Shown here piece after piece: positions 21,560 through 29,213 of a stretch of DNA of 33,269 nt (position 1 is the first letter of the stretch; the number at the start of each line of letters is the position of its first letter). Both the position numbers and the translations under genes were made by a program. Location of the stretch: positions 1 through 33,269 of the forward strand of contig NZ_BMPQ01000055.1 in assembly GCF_014647675.1 (NCBI RefSeq). Reading direction: 5' to 3'. Source of the DNA: Streptomyces flaveus. GTDB taxonomy: Bacteria; Actinomycetota; Actinomycetes; Streptomycetales; Streptomycetaceae. The notes beneath the pieces were generated by a model. That model had not been told where the DNA came from and did no database searches. It saw nothing but the letters and a program-made list of their open reading frames with translations.

Positions 21560-22552
21560 ATGACGAAGTACGGATCCTTCCCCGGTACGCGGCCGCGGCG
21601 GCTGCGTACCACTCCCGCCATGCGCCGCATGGTCGCCGAAACCCGGCTGCACCCGGCCGACTTCATCCTCCCCGCGTTCATCCGCGAAGGCGTCAGCGAG
21701 CCGGTGCCGATCGCCGCGATGCCCGGGGTCGTGCAGCACACGCGGGACAGCCTGAAGAAGGCGGCGCTGGAGGCGGTGGAGGCCGGGGTCTCCGGGATCA
21801 TGCTGTTCGGTGTGCCGGAGGAGTCCAAGAAGGACGCCCTCGGGACGCCGGGGACCGACCCGGACGGGATTCTGCAGGTCGCCCTTCGTGACGTACGGGC
21901 CGAAGTCGGCGACGAACTCCTCGTCATGTCCGACCTCTGCCTCGACGAGACCACCGACCACGGCCACTGCGGCGTCCTCGACGAGCAGGGCCGCGTCGAC
22001 AACGACGCCACGCTCGAGCGGTACGCCGAGATGGCCCAGGTGCAGGCCGACGCGGGGGCGCACGTGGTGGGGCCCAGCGGGATGATGGACGGTCAGATCG
22101 GTGTCATCCGCGATGCGTTGGACCAGATCGGGCGCGAGGACGTCGCGATCCTCGCCTACACCGCCAAGTACTCGTCCGCCTTCTACGGGCCGTTCAGGGA
22201 GGCCGTCGCCTCGTCGTTGAAGGGCGACCGCAAGACGTACCAGCAGGACCCCGCCAATGTACGGGAGTCCATGCGGGAGTTGGCCCTCGATCTGGAGGAG
22301 GGCGCCGACCTGGTGATGGTCAAGCCGGCGGGACCTTACCTGGACGTCCTTGCGCGGGTCGCGGACTCGGTGGATGTGCCGGTGGTCGCGTACCAGATCT
22401 CCGGCGAGTACTCGATGATCGAGGCCGCTGCCGAGAAGGGCTGGATCGACCGGGACCGGGCGATCCTGGAGACGCTGACGGGGATCAGGCGGGCGGGGGC
22501 CCAGAACGTTCTGACGTATTGGGCGACGGAGGTTGCGGTAGCGCTCCGCTAA
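21560..22552 (+). CDS. hemB: Delta-aminolevulinic acid dehydratase (porphobilinogen synthase)
   Basis: The enzyme condenses two aminolevulinate molecules to porphobilinogen, the substrate of HemC. The 330-residue product has the two Schiff-base lysines K203 (AYTAKYSS) and K255 (VMVKPAGPYLD), the lid region GPFREAV and YQISGEYSMI. The metal-site segment SDLCLDETTDHGHCGVL is mixed: it has aspartate where the zinc enzymes have the second cysteine but keeps the third cysteine, so metal use may be magnesium-dependent or mixed. The gene lies 310 bp after hemD, separated by a hairpin repeat, and has its own -10 box. It converges with the response regulator gene. Confidence 0.97.
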   Translation: MTKYGSFPGTRPRRLRTTPAMRRMVAETRLHPADFILPAFIREGVSEPVPIAAMPGVVQHTRDSLKKAALEAVEAGVSGIMLFGVPEESKKDALGTPGTDPDGILQVALRDVRAEVGDELLVMSDLCLDETTDHGHCGVLDEQGRVDNDATLERYAEMAQVQADAGAHVVGPSGMMDGQIGVIRDALDQIGREDVAILAYTAKYSSAFYGPFREAVASSLKGDRKTYQQDPANVRESMRELALDLEEGADLVMVKPAGPYLDVLARVADSVDVPVVAYQISGEYSMIEAAAEKGWIDRDRAILETLTGIRRAGAQNVLTYWATEVAVALR

Positions 22553-22594
22553 GGGTGCGGTTCGGAGAGCTCGGTTGGTTCTGTGGTTTGGCGG

Positions 22595-22674
22595 CTGCGG
22601 GTTCGTTGTGGCTGGTCGCGCAGTTCCCCGCGCCCCTGAAAGAAGGGCCTGCGGCCCTCTTTCAGGGGCGCGGG
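22595..22674. repeat. Intergenic mosaic hairpin repeat, copy 2 (short form)
   Basis: It has the same leader as copies 1 and 3 (TGCGGGTTCGTTGTGGCTGG, then TCGCGC) but the ~31-nt inner block is replaced by AGTT. The hairpin has arms 22627-22649 and 22653-22674 with one bulged base and ends CCCGCGCCCCTGAA / TTCAGGGGCGCGGG. It lies between hemB and the convergent regulator gene and should terminate both. Confidence 0.85.
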
Positions 22675-22699
22675 TGTTCGTCGTCGGCCCCGCCCGTCT

Positions 22700-23302
22700 C
22701 TACAGCCAGTCGTGTTCGCGTGCGTAGCGTGCTGCTTCGTGGCGGGTTCGGGTCTGGGTTTTCTGCATGGCGTTCGAGAGGTAGTTGCGTACGGTGCCTT
22801 CCGCCAGGTGGAGGCGGGTGGCGATGTCGGCGACGGAGTACCCGGCGCCGGTCGCTCGCAGGACGTCGATCTCCCGGTCGGTGAGAGGGCAGTCGTCGAC
22901 GAGGGCGAGCGCGGAGACGTCCGGGTCGATCCAACGCCTGCCCTCGTGCAGGGTGTTGATGACCGACGTGATGTGCGCGGGTTCCGCCGACTTGCTGACG
23001 AAGCCCTGGACTCCGAGTTTCAGGGCTTTGCGGAGCACCCCGGGCCTGGCATGGCGGGTCAGCATGAGGATCACCTGGTCCGGCCGCGCACGGCGGATCT
23101 CCGCGACGGCGCCGAGTCCGTCCACACCGGGCATCTCCAAGTCGATGACGAGCACGTCGGGCCTGTGTCGCAGTGTGGCCTGGACGGCTGATTCGCCGTC
23201 CTGCGCTTCGGCGAGCACAGTGATCTCCCCTTCGAGGGTCAGCAACGCCGCCAGCGCCTTGCGGAGAAGGGCCTCGTCGTCGGCGAGCACCACGGTGGTC
23301 AT
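22700..23302 (-). CDS. NarL/LuxR-family response regulator
   Basis: The product has 200 residues. The receiver domain (about 1-120) has acidic pocket D8-D9, phosphate acceptor D54 (VIDLEMPG) and lysine K103 in FVSKS. A LuxR-type helix-turn-helix domain (about 138-200) contains LTDREIDVLRATGAGYSVA and LHLAEGTVRNYLSNAM. It is the partner of the kinase, whose gene overlaps it by 4 nt (ATGA). It probably controls the divergent ABC exporter, as DesR- and LiaR-like regulators do. A motif cluster at 24768-24840 is a candidate target. Confidence 0.94.
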   Translation of the reverse strand: MTTVVLADDEALLRKALAALLTLEGEITVLAEAQDGESAVQATLRHRPDVLVIDLEMPGVDGLGAVAEIRRARPDQVILMLTRHARPGVLRKALKLGVQGFVSKSAEPAHITSVINTLHEGRRWIDPDVSALALVDDCPLTDREIDVLRATGAGYSVADIATRLHLAEGTVRNYLSNAMQKTQTRTRHEAARYAREHDWL

Positions 23303-24450
23303 CGGTCGTCCTCCTGCGCCGCGGAGGGCAGCGGCAGCGTCGCTGAGCGAAGGCCCGGGAACACCGCAGCCGTGAGGAAGCGACCGTCCTTTTGCTCCAC
23401 CGTCAGTTCGCCTCCGTTGTCGCCCACTCGTTCCTTGAGGGTGGCCAGTCCGCTGAGCCCTGGCAGGGGGGCCTCCCGGGCGCCGTCGTTGACGATGCTG
23501 ATGCCCGACTCCGAGAGGGTGATCCGCACCCGCGTGGCTTGTGCGTGGCGCAGGATGTTGGTCGTCGTCTCGCGGAGGACCTGGCCGAGCAGCCCGTTGA
23601 CTCGCTCATCGACGTCCGCCTCACGGTTGACGCGTACGCGGATGCCCGCGGCCTCGAAGAGGTTCTTCGCGTTCTCCAGCTCCACGGACAGGTTGAGCCG
23701 CCGCTGTGCGTAGGCGAGTTCCTTGGTCTGGGTGATGGTGTCGCCGACCAGGGCGCGCACCTCCCGTAGTTCCTCCTCCGCCCGCCCGATGTCGCTGCGC
23801 ACCAGCTTCTCGGCCAGCATGACCTTCAGCTTCACCACATGCAGTGTGTGGCCCTGGATGTCGTGCAGATCGCTGGCGAAACGTACGCGTTCCCGGACGA
23901 CGGCCAACTCCGCTTCGCGTTCCCGTGACTGCTCCAGCTCCTCGACGAGGTCGTAGAAGACCTGGCCGGCGAACATGCCGCCCGTCACCACCACCGTGAC
24001 ACCTGCCGGAATGAGGACGTAGCGGATCAGGGCGTCGGGCACATCTGCCGGTGACACCAACAGCCTGGCCGTGCCCACCACGGCGACGAAGGTGATCAGC
24101 CCGACGGCGGCCAGGACGCGGTGGCGCGGCAGCTGGGGGGCGTACAGGGAACCCACGATGGAGATGCCGTAGAACGCCGTATGGCCGTCCACCACCAACA
24201 CCCCGGCGAGCCACACCACCGCGGTGATGATCAGGCACGGGAGTGCGACCCGGGGAATGCTGTCCGCTGTCCACCGCATGGAAGCCACCAGCGCCGCGGT
24301 CACGCCCAGGCCCAGGATGACGGCGTGCCACCACGTCCGGGCATCGACCGCCACCAGCAGTGTCCCTACGGGAGCGGTCACCGCGACCATCGTGGTGACG
24401 TTCAGTCTGCGCAGCCGTTCCCGCGTTCCCGCACGGTGCTCGGACATCAT
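23299..24450 (-). CDS. Membrane sensor histidine kinase (DesK/NarL-type)
   Basis: The product has 383 residues. Four to six membrane segments fill about 18-160 with almost no extracellular domain, so it is an intramembrane-sensing type. A coiled-coil linker (ELEQSREREAELAVVRERVR) leads to the HisKA_3 domain with phosphate acceptor H196 in FASDLHDIQGHTLHVVKLK. The ATPase part has NILRHAQATRVRI (N box) and GLSGLATLKERV (G box). It should phosphorylate the overlapping response regulator. Start: ATG at 24450 or the next codon (24447), with GGGGGA just upstream. It lies 19 nt after the small membrane protein gene. Confidence 0.93.
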   Translation of the reverse strand: MMSEHRAGTRERLRRLNVTTMVAVTAPVGTLLVAVDARTWWHAVILGLGVTAALVASMRWTADSIPRVALPCLIITAVVWLAGVLVVDGHTAFYGISIVGSLYAPQLPRHRVLAAVGLITFVAVVGTARLLVSPADVPDALIRYVLIPAGVTVVVTGGMFAGQVFYDLVEELEQSREREAELAVVRERVRFASDLHDIQGHTLHVVKLKVMLAEKLVRSDIGRAEEELREVRALVGDTITQTKELAYAQRRLNLSVELENAKNLFEAAGIRVRVNREADVDERVNGLLGQVLRETTTNILRHAQATRVRITLSESGISIVNDGAREAPLPGLSGLATLKERVGDNGGELTVEQKDGRFLTAAVFPGLRSATLPLPSAAQEDDR

Positions 24451-24469
24451 GTGTTCCCCCGCTTCGGCC

Positions 24470-24688
24470 TCACCGCTGGGTCTTCACGCTGAGCAGCGGG
24501 ATCGCCAGAGCGCTCGGCACGGCGAGGGCCGCGGCCGTCCACATCAGCCACTGGTTGTTCTCGAGCCAGGACTCCATGTCGTCAGGGTAGAGACCGACGC
24601 CGAGGTGGTGGAGGAAGTAAACCGCGCAGACCACAAGGAAGACGGCCGTATTGGCCGTCAGCAGAATGCGCAGGGGTCCGGTGTCCAT
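24470..24688 (-). CDS. Small two-helix membrane protein upstream of the kinase
   Basis: The protein has 72 residues with two membrane segments (about 6-26 and 47-66) joined by a short acidic loop (LYPDDMESWLENNQW). The ATG at 24688 has GGAGAG 7 nt upstream; longer in-frame starts would reach across the divergent promoter region. It is the first gene of a probable three-gene operon with the kinase and the regulator, 19 nt before the kinase. It could be an accessory to the sensor, but no family is recognised. Confidence 0.65.
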   Translation of the reverse strand: MDTGPLRILLTANTAVFLVVCAVYFLHHLGVGLYPDDMESWLENNQWLMWTAAALAVPSALAIPLLSVKTQR

Positions 24689-24767
24689 GTGCGGCTCTCC
24701 GTGATCGAACAGCAGAGTCTGCCCCGCAGTATTCTTCCGGCTCCGTGGGTGGCACCAGTGACACTGC

Positions 24768-24840
24768 GTCATGGGTTTGCCCCCAGGAATGTCATGGCGA
24801 CGTGATGACGCCACGCCACTGCCGGGCGAGCGTGATGACG
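24768..24840. promoter_or_regulatory. Clustered GTCAT/ATGAC motifs in the divergent control region
   Basis: GTCAT occurs at 24768 and 24791 and ATGAC at 24805 and 24835. CGTGATGACG is repeated exactly at 24801-24810 and 24831-24840, 30 bp apart. GTCAT-N9-ATGAC (24791-24809) is an inverted pair. CAGTG-A-CACTG also lies at 24756-24766. Location between the kinase operon and the ABC genes suggests a response-regulator operator. Confidence 0.45.
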
Positions 24841-24854
24841 GCTGAGATCGATGC

Positions 24855-25736
24855 ATGACCTCGACACCCGTCATCGACGTTGAACGTCTGAACCTCAGCT
24901 ACGGCGACTTCCACGCCGTGAAAGACCTGTCCTTCCAGGTGCGGAAGGGGGAGCTCTACGCGCTGCTCGGCACGAACGGGGCCGGTAAGACCTCGACCTT
25001 GGAGACCGTCGAAGGCCACCGCACGGCCACCTCGGGCACCGTGCGGGTCTTCGGGCAGAGCCCGCGCGACCGGCGCGCCGTGCGGCCCCGGATGGGCATC
25101 ATGCTGCAGGAGAGCGGATTCTCCCCGGATCTGACGGTGAGGGAATCGGTCCGGCTGATCGGAAAACTCTCCCAGCGCAGGGACAGGGTCGAACGCGTAC
25201 TCGGCATCGTCGACCTCACGCACAAGGCCGGCACCCAGGTGTCCCAGCTCTCCGGCGGTGAGAAGCGACGTCTGGACTTCGCCACCGCCGTGTACGGGAA
25301 GCCTGAGCTGATCTTCCTGGACGAGCCCACCACCGGCCTGGACATCCAGTCCCGGGACGCTCTGTGGGACGCCGTGGACAAGCTGCGCGAAGACGGATCC
25401 ACCATCGTGCTCACCACGCACTACCTGGAAGAGGCTCAGCAGCGCGCCGATCGCATCGGGCTCATGCACAAGGGCGCCTTCCACCAGGAAGGGACCGTCT
25501 CCGAGCTGACGCGGACCCTGCCGGCCGCCATCCGCTTCTCCCTGCCGGCCCCCGCACCGGCGCTACCGCTGCAGGCCACGCGCGAGAGCGACGGGACGTT
25601 CCTCATCCAGACCTTCGACCTGCCGAAGGACCTCTACATCCTGCTCGGTTGGGCGCACGACAACGCGGTGGAGCTGCGGGAACTCCAGGCCGGGCCGACT
25701 CGACTCGACGACGTCTTTCGCTCCATCGGCAGCTGA
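24855..25736 (+). CDS. ABC transporter ATP-binding protein (drug/lantibiotic exporter type)
   Basis: The product has 293 residues. Walker A is GTNGAGKT (39-46), the Q-loop lies at GIMLQESG, the signature is LSGGE (132-136), Walker B is ELIFLDEP (151-158), followed by the D-loop TTGLD and switch histidine in TTHYLEEA. The C-terminal ~75 residues (after 225) form the accessory domain seen in DrrA/NatA-type ATPases. It powers export through the permease encoded 205 bp downstream. The two genes are separated by a hairpin repeat, which may lower permease expression relative to the ATPase. No ribosome binding site is clear for the ATG at 24855. Confidence 0.94.
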   Translation: MTSTPVIDVERLNLSYGDFHAVKDLSFQVRKGELYALLGTNGAGKTSTLETVEGHRTATSGTVRVFGQSPRDRRAVRPRMGIMLQESGFSPDLTVRESVRLIGKLSQRRDRVERVLGIVDLTHKAGTQVSQLSGGEKRRLDFATAVYGKPELIFLDEPTTGLDIQSRDALWDAVDKLREDGSTIVLTTHYLEEAQQRADRIGLMHKGAFHQEGTVSELTRTLPAAIRFSLPAPAPALPLQATRESDGTFLIQTFDLPKDLYILLGWAHDNAVELRELQAGPTRLDDVFRSIGS

Positions 25737-25765
25737 GCGCTCCGCTGGGTTTGGCGGTTTGAAGG

Positions 25766-25873
25766 TGCGGGTGCGTTGTGGCTGGTCGCGCCCGCGCGGC
25801 GGAGCCGCAAATCGATACAGCCCCGCGCCCCTGAAAAGACGGGGCCTGCGGCCCTCTCTTTTCAGGGGCGCGG
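25766..25873. repeat. Intergenic mosaic hairpin repeat, copy 3 (long form)
   Basis: The inner block (GCGGC-GGA-GCCGC and AAATCGATACAG) and the leader are nearly identical to copy 1. The hairpin starts CCGCGCCCCTGAAAAGA at 25823 and ends TCTTTTCAGGGGCGCGG at 25873. It lies inside an apparent operon, between ATPase and permease genes. Confidence 0.85.
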
Positions 25874-25941
25874 TAGCGCACCGGACTTCGCCAAGGCCGC
25901 TCAGACCACTCCCGGAACTTCCCTAGAAAAGGACCTTCACC

Positions 25942-26661
25942 ATGCTCTCAATCGCTCTTGGCGAGCTGATCCAGGTCTTCCGGAACCGGCTGGTTCTGGT
26001 CACCAGTTTCATCATGCCCGTGGCGGTCAGCGCGTACTTCATCCACCAGCACGAAACCTTTGCGGACCTGGGCAGTCTCGGGTACATCGCGGCGGTGGTG
26101 ATGTTCACCGTGGGCGCGTTCGGGCTCTACACCACCACGGTGACCACTTTGGCCTCGCGTCGTCAGAACCTCTTTCTCAAGCGGCTGCGCTCCACCCCGG
26201 CGAGCGACGCCGGCATTCTCTCGGGGCTGATGCTCCCGGTCACCGTCCTCGCACTGGTCCAGGTGACCGCGATCCTCATCGTGCTGGCCGCGGTCGCCGG
26301 CGGGCCGACCAATGTTCCCCTCCTGGTGGCGGCGGTCCTCTCGACGGTGATCATGATGCTCGGCCTGGGACTGGCCACGGCGGGGCTGACGAACTCCCCC
26401 GAGCACGCCCAGGTGACCACGCTGCCCGTCAGCCTCGGCGCCATCGCCGTCGCCAGCTGGGTGGGGATCACCGGCACCGAGGAGCTCACCCTGCTCAAGC
26501 GGCTGCTCCCCGGCGGCTCGGCCACCGAGCTGGTCCTCAACGCCTGGAACGGCGGCGTTCCGGTGGCGGACTCCCTGCCTCTGCTGCTGCCCACCCTGAG
26601 CTGGGTCGTCGTCGCCGTCGCGCTGGCCTCCCGCCTCTTCCGCTGGGAACCGCGCCGCTGA
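25942..26661 (+). CDS. ABC transporter permease (ABC-2 type)
   Basis: The product has 239 residues with about six membrane segments, the layout of ABC-2 permeases: N-terminal ELIQVFRNRLVLVTSFIMPV, a cytoplasmic FLKRLRSTP motif typical of this group (about 78-86), then four further helices and a short basic C terminus. It forms the channel of the exporter with the upstream ATPase. The ATG follows AAAAGGA by 8-9 nt. Substrate unknown; exporters next to DesKR-like systems often handle antimicrobial or lipid compounds, but that is inference. Confidence 0.92.
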   Translation: MLSIALGELIQVFRNRLVLVTSFIMPVAVSAYFIHQHETFADLGSLGYIAAVVMFTVGAFGLYTTTVTTLASRRQNLFLKRLRSTPASDAGILSGLMLPVTVLALVQVTAILIVLAAVAGGPTNVPLLVAAVLSTVIMMLGLGLATAGLTNSPEHAQVTTLPVSLGAIAVASWVGITGTEELTLLKRLLPGGSATELVLNAWNGGVPVADSLPLLLPTLSWVVVAVALASRLFRWEPRR

Positions 26662-26806
26662 CCACCCCGCGTGTCCGCGGCTGCCCCTCACCGTCCTGCG
26701 GGCGGTGGGCCGGGTCTCTGCCCGGTCGGCACCCCCGTATCGCTTCCGTTCGCTTCCGTATCGCTCCGCAGCCCAACTCTGTCCGCACCCAACTCCGGAG
26801 GAGCAA

Positions 26807-28711
26807 GTGAAGAAAATACGCGCGGCCGCCTGGGCCGCTTCCGCACTCGTCACCGCCTCAGCCCTGACCGGCACGCTCACCGGTCCTGCCGCGGCCACCT
26901 CGGGCAAGGCGTCCGAGCCCGCCGCCACAGCGCAGAAGCCCGCCGGGGCTTTAGCCACCGCCACCGCCACTGATGGCGTCACGCACGAGGAGAACGACCG
27001 CGTCCCGAAGGGTTCCGTCTGGACGCAGCACTACTTCCCGTCCTCGGACGGCTCCGGTACCGAGTTGCACGCCGACGTCCTGCTGCCGGAGAAGCTGCCC
27101 AAGGGCAAACGGGTGCCGGTCATCCTGTCGGCGGGCGCCTACTTCGGGCACTCCGGGCAGATCGCCCCCGAGGACTGGAAGCACACCGGCCCCTCGAACC
27201 GCTTCCAGGACTTCATCGAGGGCACCGACCTGTTCGACCAGGGCTACGCCTTCGTGATGGTCGACACGCGCGGCTTCGGCGGTTCCACCGGCTGCCTCGA
27301 CTTCGGCGGACCCGGGGACCAGGCCGACGTCAAGGCCGCGATCGACTGGAGCGCGAGCCGGCCGTGGTCCACGGGCGCGGTGGGGATGTACGGCAAGTCG
27401 TTCGACGCGCTCACCGGCCTCATCGGCAACAACCTGGACCAGGACGCGCTCAAGGCCGTCGTCGCCCAGGAGCCGGTGTGGGACAACGACCGGCTCATCC
27501 ACTCGGGCGGCGTGCCCCTTTCGCGGGTCGTCACGACCGCCACCACCTACAACGCCATCGCCTCGCTCCCACAGATGCCGGACGACGACGCGCGCTACTG
27601 GGCCAACTCCCGCTACGAGCAGAGCCATCCGGAGTGCCTCACGGAGAACCTGGCCGGGTACCGCATCACCGACCCGGACAACGCGTACTGGACTGCTCGC
27701 GATGCGGCGAAGAAGGCCAAGGGCACCGACACCCCGCTGTTCTTCACCCAGGGCTTCATCGAGGACAACACCAAGCCCGAGGGGATGCAGGAGTTCCTCG
27801 CCAACCACAAGGGCCCCGAGCGCGGGTGGGTCGGCCAGTGGGACCACGTGCGCGGCAACGACCGTACCGAAGACGGGCGTCTGGCCATGGGGCGCGAGGG
27901 CTGGTTCAAGGAGACGCTCTCCTTCTACGACCAGTACCTGAAGGGCACCGAGCCGGAGGTCCGCCACCCGGCCTACGCCGTCGAGGACAACACCGGCGCC
28001 TGGCGCGCCCAGAAGACGTGGCCGGTCGTGGAGAGGTCCGCCACCCTCCGGCTCGGCGGCGGCTCGTACGTGGACGACGGCGGCACCTCCGCGATGCGGG
28101 CCCTGGACCCGTCCGGCAGGACGAAGCCGCCGAAGGCCGCGAAGCCGTCCGGCAAGGGGGACTCGGAGAACGCCTCCAGCAGCGTGCCGGCCATCCCGAA
28201 GGGACTGGCCGAGGCGCAGGTGAAGCGTCAGAAGGCCGGTGAGGTCACGTCCAGCTTCTTCAAGTGGTCCGAGCCGGTCGATCAGGCCACGCGTATCACC
28301 GGCACCCCCCGCCTCTCCATGACCGCCGAGGGGGAGGGAAACGTGATGGTCAAGCTGTACGACGTGGCCAAGGACGGCACCGCCGTCATGTTCGACGAGC
28401 AGGTCTCCCGGCTGGACTCGGACCGGCCGACCCTCGACCTCAAGTCGACCGACTGGACCCTGAAGGCCGGACACACCCTGGCCGTGGAGATCGGTTCCGT
28501 GCAGACCGGCGATTGGCTCGACACACCGTCCAAGCAGAAGGTCAGGATCAAGGACGCGCGGCTCGAACTGGCCCTGGACGACCCGGCCGACGACGTCGCC
28601 ACCGGCGGCGAGCGCTCACCCTACCTGGACACCTATCTGAGCCAGTACACGGTGCAACTGCCCGTCGGTTCCCCGGCGTTCACGGTGCCGTCGGCCCGCG
28701 ACGACCGCTGA
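26807..28711 (+). CDS. Secreted S15-family peptidase / CocE-NonD-type hydrolase
   Basis: The product has 634 residues. The signal peptide is MKKIRAAAWAASALVTASAL and onward, with probable cleavage after PAAA near residue 30. An alpha/beta-hydrolase domain (about 70-380) has the nucleophile S198 (GMYGKSFD), D320 (GFIEDNTKP) and H347 (GQWDHVRGND). A C-terminal jelly-roll domain (about 460-625) is typical of X-Pro dipeptidyl-peptidase and cocaine-esterase-like enzymes. It probably cleaves X-Pro dipeptides from secreted peptides, or esters. GTG at 26807 follows GGAGGAG. It starts 146 nt after the permease gene on the same strand; a shared promoter is possible. A strong hairpin ends the unit. Confidence 0.93.
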   Translation: MKKIRAAAWAASALVTASALTGTLTGPAAATSGKASEPAATAQKPAGALATATATDGVTHEENDRVPKGSVWTQHYFPSSDGSGTELHADVLLPEKLPKGKRVPVILSAGAYFGHSGQIAPEDWKHTGPSNRFQDFIEGTDLFDQGYAFVMVDTRGFGGSTGCLDFGGPGDQADVKAAIDWSASRPWSTGAVGMYGKSFDALTGLIGNNLDQDALKAVVAQEPVWDNDRLIHSGGVPLSRVVTTATTYNAIASLPQMPDDDARYWANSRYEQSHPECLTENLAGYRITDPDNAYWTARDAAKKAKGTDTPLFFTQGFIEDNTKPEGMQEFLANHKGPERGWVGQWDHVRGNDRTEDGRLAMGREGWFKETLSFYDQYLKGTEPEVRHPAYAVEDNTGAWRAQKTWPVVERSATLRLGGGSYVDDGGTSAMRALDPSGRTKPPKAAKPSGKGDSENASSSVPAIPKGLAEAQVKRQKAGEVTSSFFKWSEPVDQATRITGTPRLSMTAEGEGNVMVKLYDVAKDGTAVMFDEQVSRLDSDRPTLDLKSTDWTLKAGHTLAVEIGSVQTGDWLDTPSKQKVRIKDARLELALDDPADDVATGGERSPYLDTYLSQYTVQLPVGSPAFTVPSARDDR

Positions 28712-28749
28712 TCCGCTGTCGCTGCACCGCGCCGCGTCGGCGCGCGTGA

Positions 28750-28788
28750 GCCGTCCCGGTCGCCCCTGCCAGGCGCGACCGGGACGGC
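28750..28788 (+). terminator. Terminator after the S15 peptidase gene
   Basis: A perfect 14-bp stem (28750-28763 with 28775-28788), arms GCCGTCCCGGTCGC and complement, has an 11-nt loop. It lies 38 nt after the stop codon. Confidence 0.88.
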
Positions 28789-28818
28789 CGTGCTTCCTCA
28801 GCTGTGCAAAGAAATCTA

Positions 28819-28848
28819 TACAGTTTTCCGTCCAGAGGTGTACAGTTT
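28819..28848 (+). promoter_or_regulatory. Antitoxin promoter with repeated TACAGTTT
   Basis: TACAGTTT occurs at 28819-28826 and 28841-28848, 22 bp apart (two helical turns). The second TACAGT lies 7 nt before the ATG and serves as a leaderless -10. Antitoxins of this family usually bind their own promoter, so the repeats are a candidate operator. Confidence 0.5.
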
Positions 28849-28853
28849 CGAGT

Positions 28854-29165
28854 ATGTCGATCCTTAGTGAGAATCCGACAGTGCTCTCCGTCACCGAAGC
28901 CACGGGCAAGGGAGTCGCCGGACTGGTCAAGGCGGCCGAGGCCGGCGAAGACGTCATGGTGGAGCGGCACCACAAGCCGGTTGCCGCGGTGATCGGCGTT
29001 GAGCGGCTGCGCAAGCTGGAGGAGTTGGAAGAGGACCTCCTGGACGCGCTGCTGGTGCTGACCCGAGCGGCTGCGGATGACGGCAGCCGTGCGCCGCTCG
29101 ACGATGTGCTGCGCCGCTTCGGTACCGACCGGGAGAGTCTCGACCGGGAGTTCGGCGAGCACTGA
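28854..29165 (+). CDS. Phd/YefM-family type II antitoxin
   Basis: The product has 103 residues. The N-terminal Phd/YefM domain (about 1-65) shows SVTEATGKGVAGLVKAAEAG, EDVMVERHHKPVAAVIG and ERLRKLEELEED, the dimerising DNA-binding fold. The C-terminal ~35 residues (DDGSRAPLDDVLRRFG and on) would bind and block the toxin. ATG at 28854 is fixed by the family start and the leaderless box. The partner is probably the RelE-like protein encoded 48 bp away, which runs in the opposite direction. Antitoxins normally precede the toxin in one operon, so this layout is unusual. Confidence 0.88.
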   Translation: MSILSENPTVLSVTEATGKGVAGLVKAAEAGEDVMVERHHKPVAAVIGVERLRKLEELEEDLLDALLVLTRAAADDGSRAPLDDVLRRFGTDRESLDREFGEH

Positions 29166-29213
29166 CGAGAGCGGCGAGTACTGGCGGGGGATGGGGCGAG
29201 GCGGCTTGCGCGG

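Noticed and set aside
21284..25873. CRISPR array suggested by repeated hairpins
   Set aside because: There are only three copies, 1-3 kb apart, with no spacers between them and no cas genes nearby.
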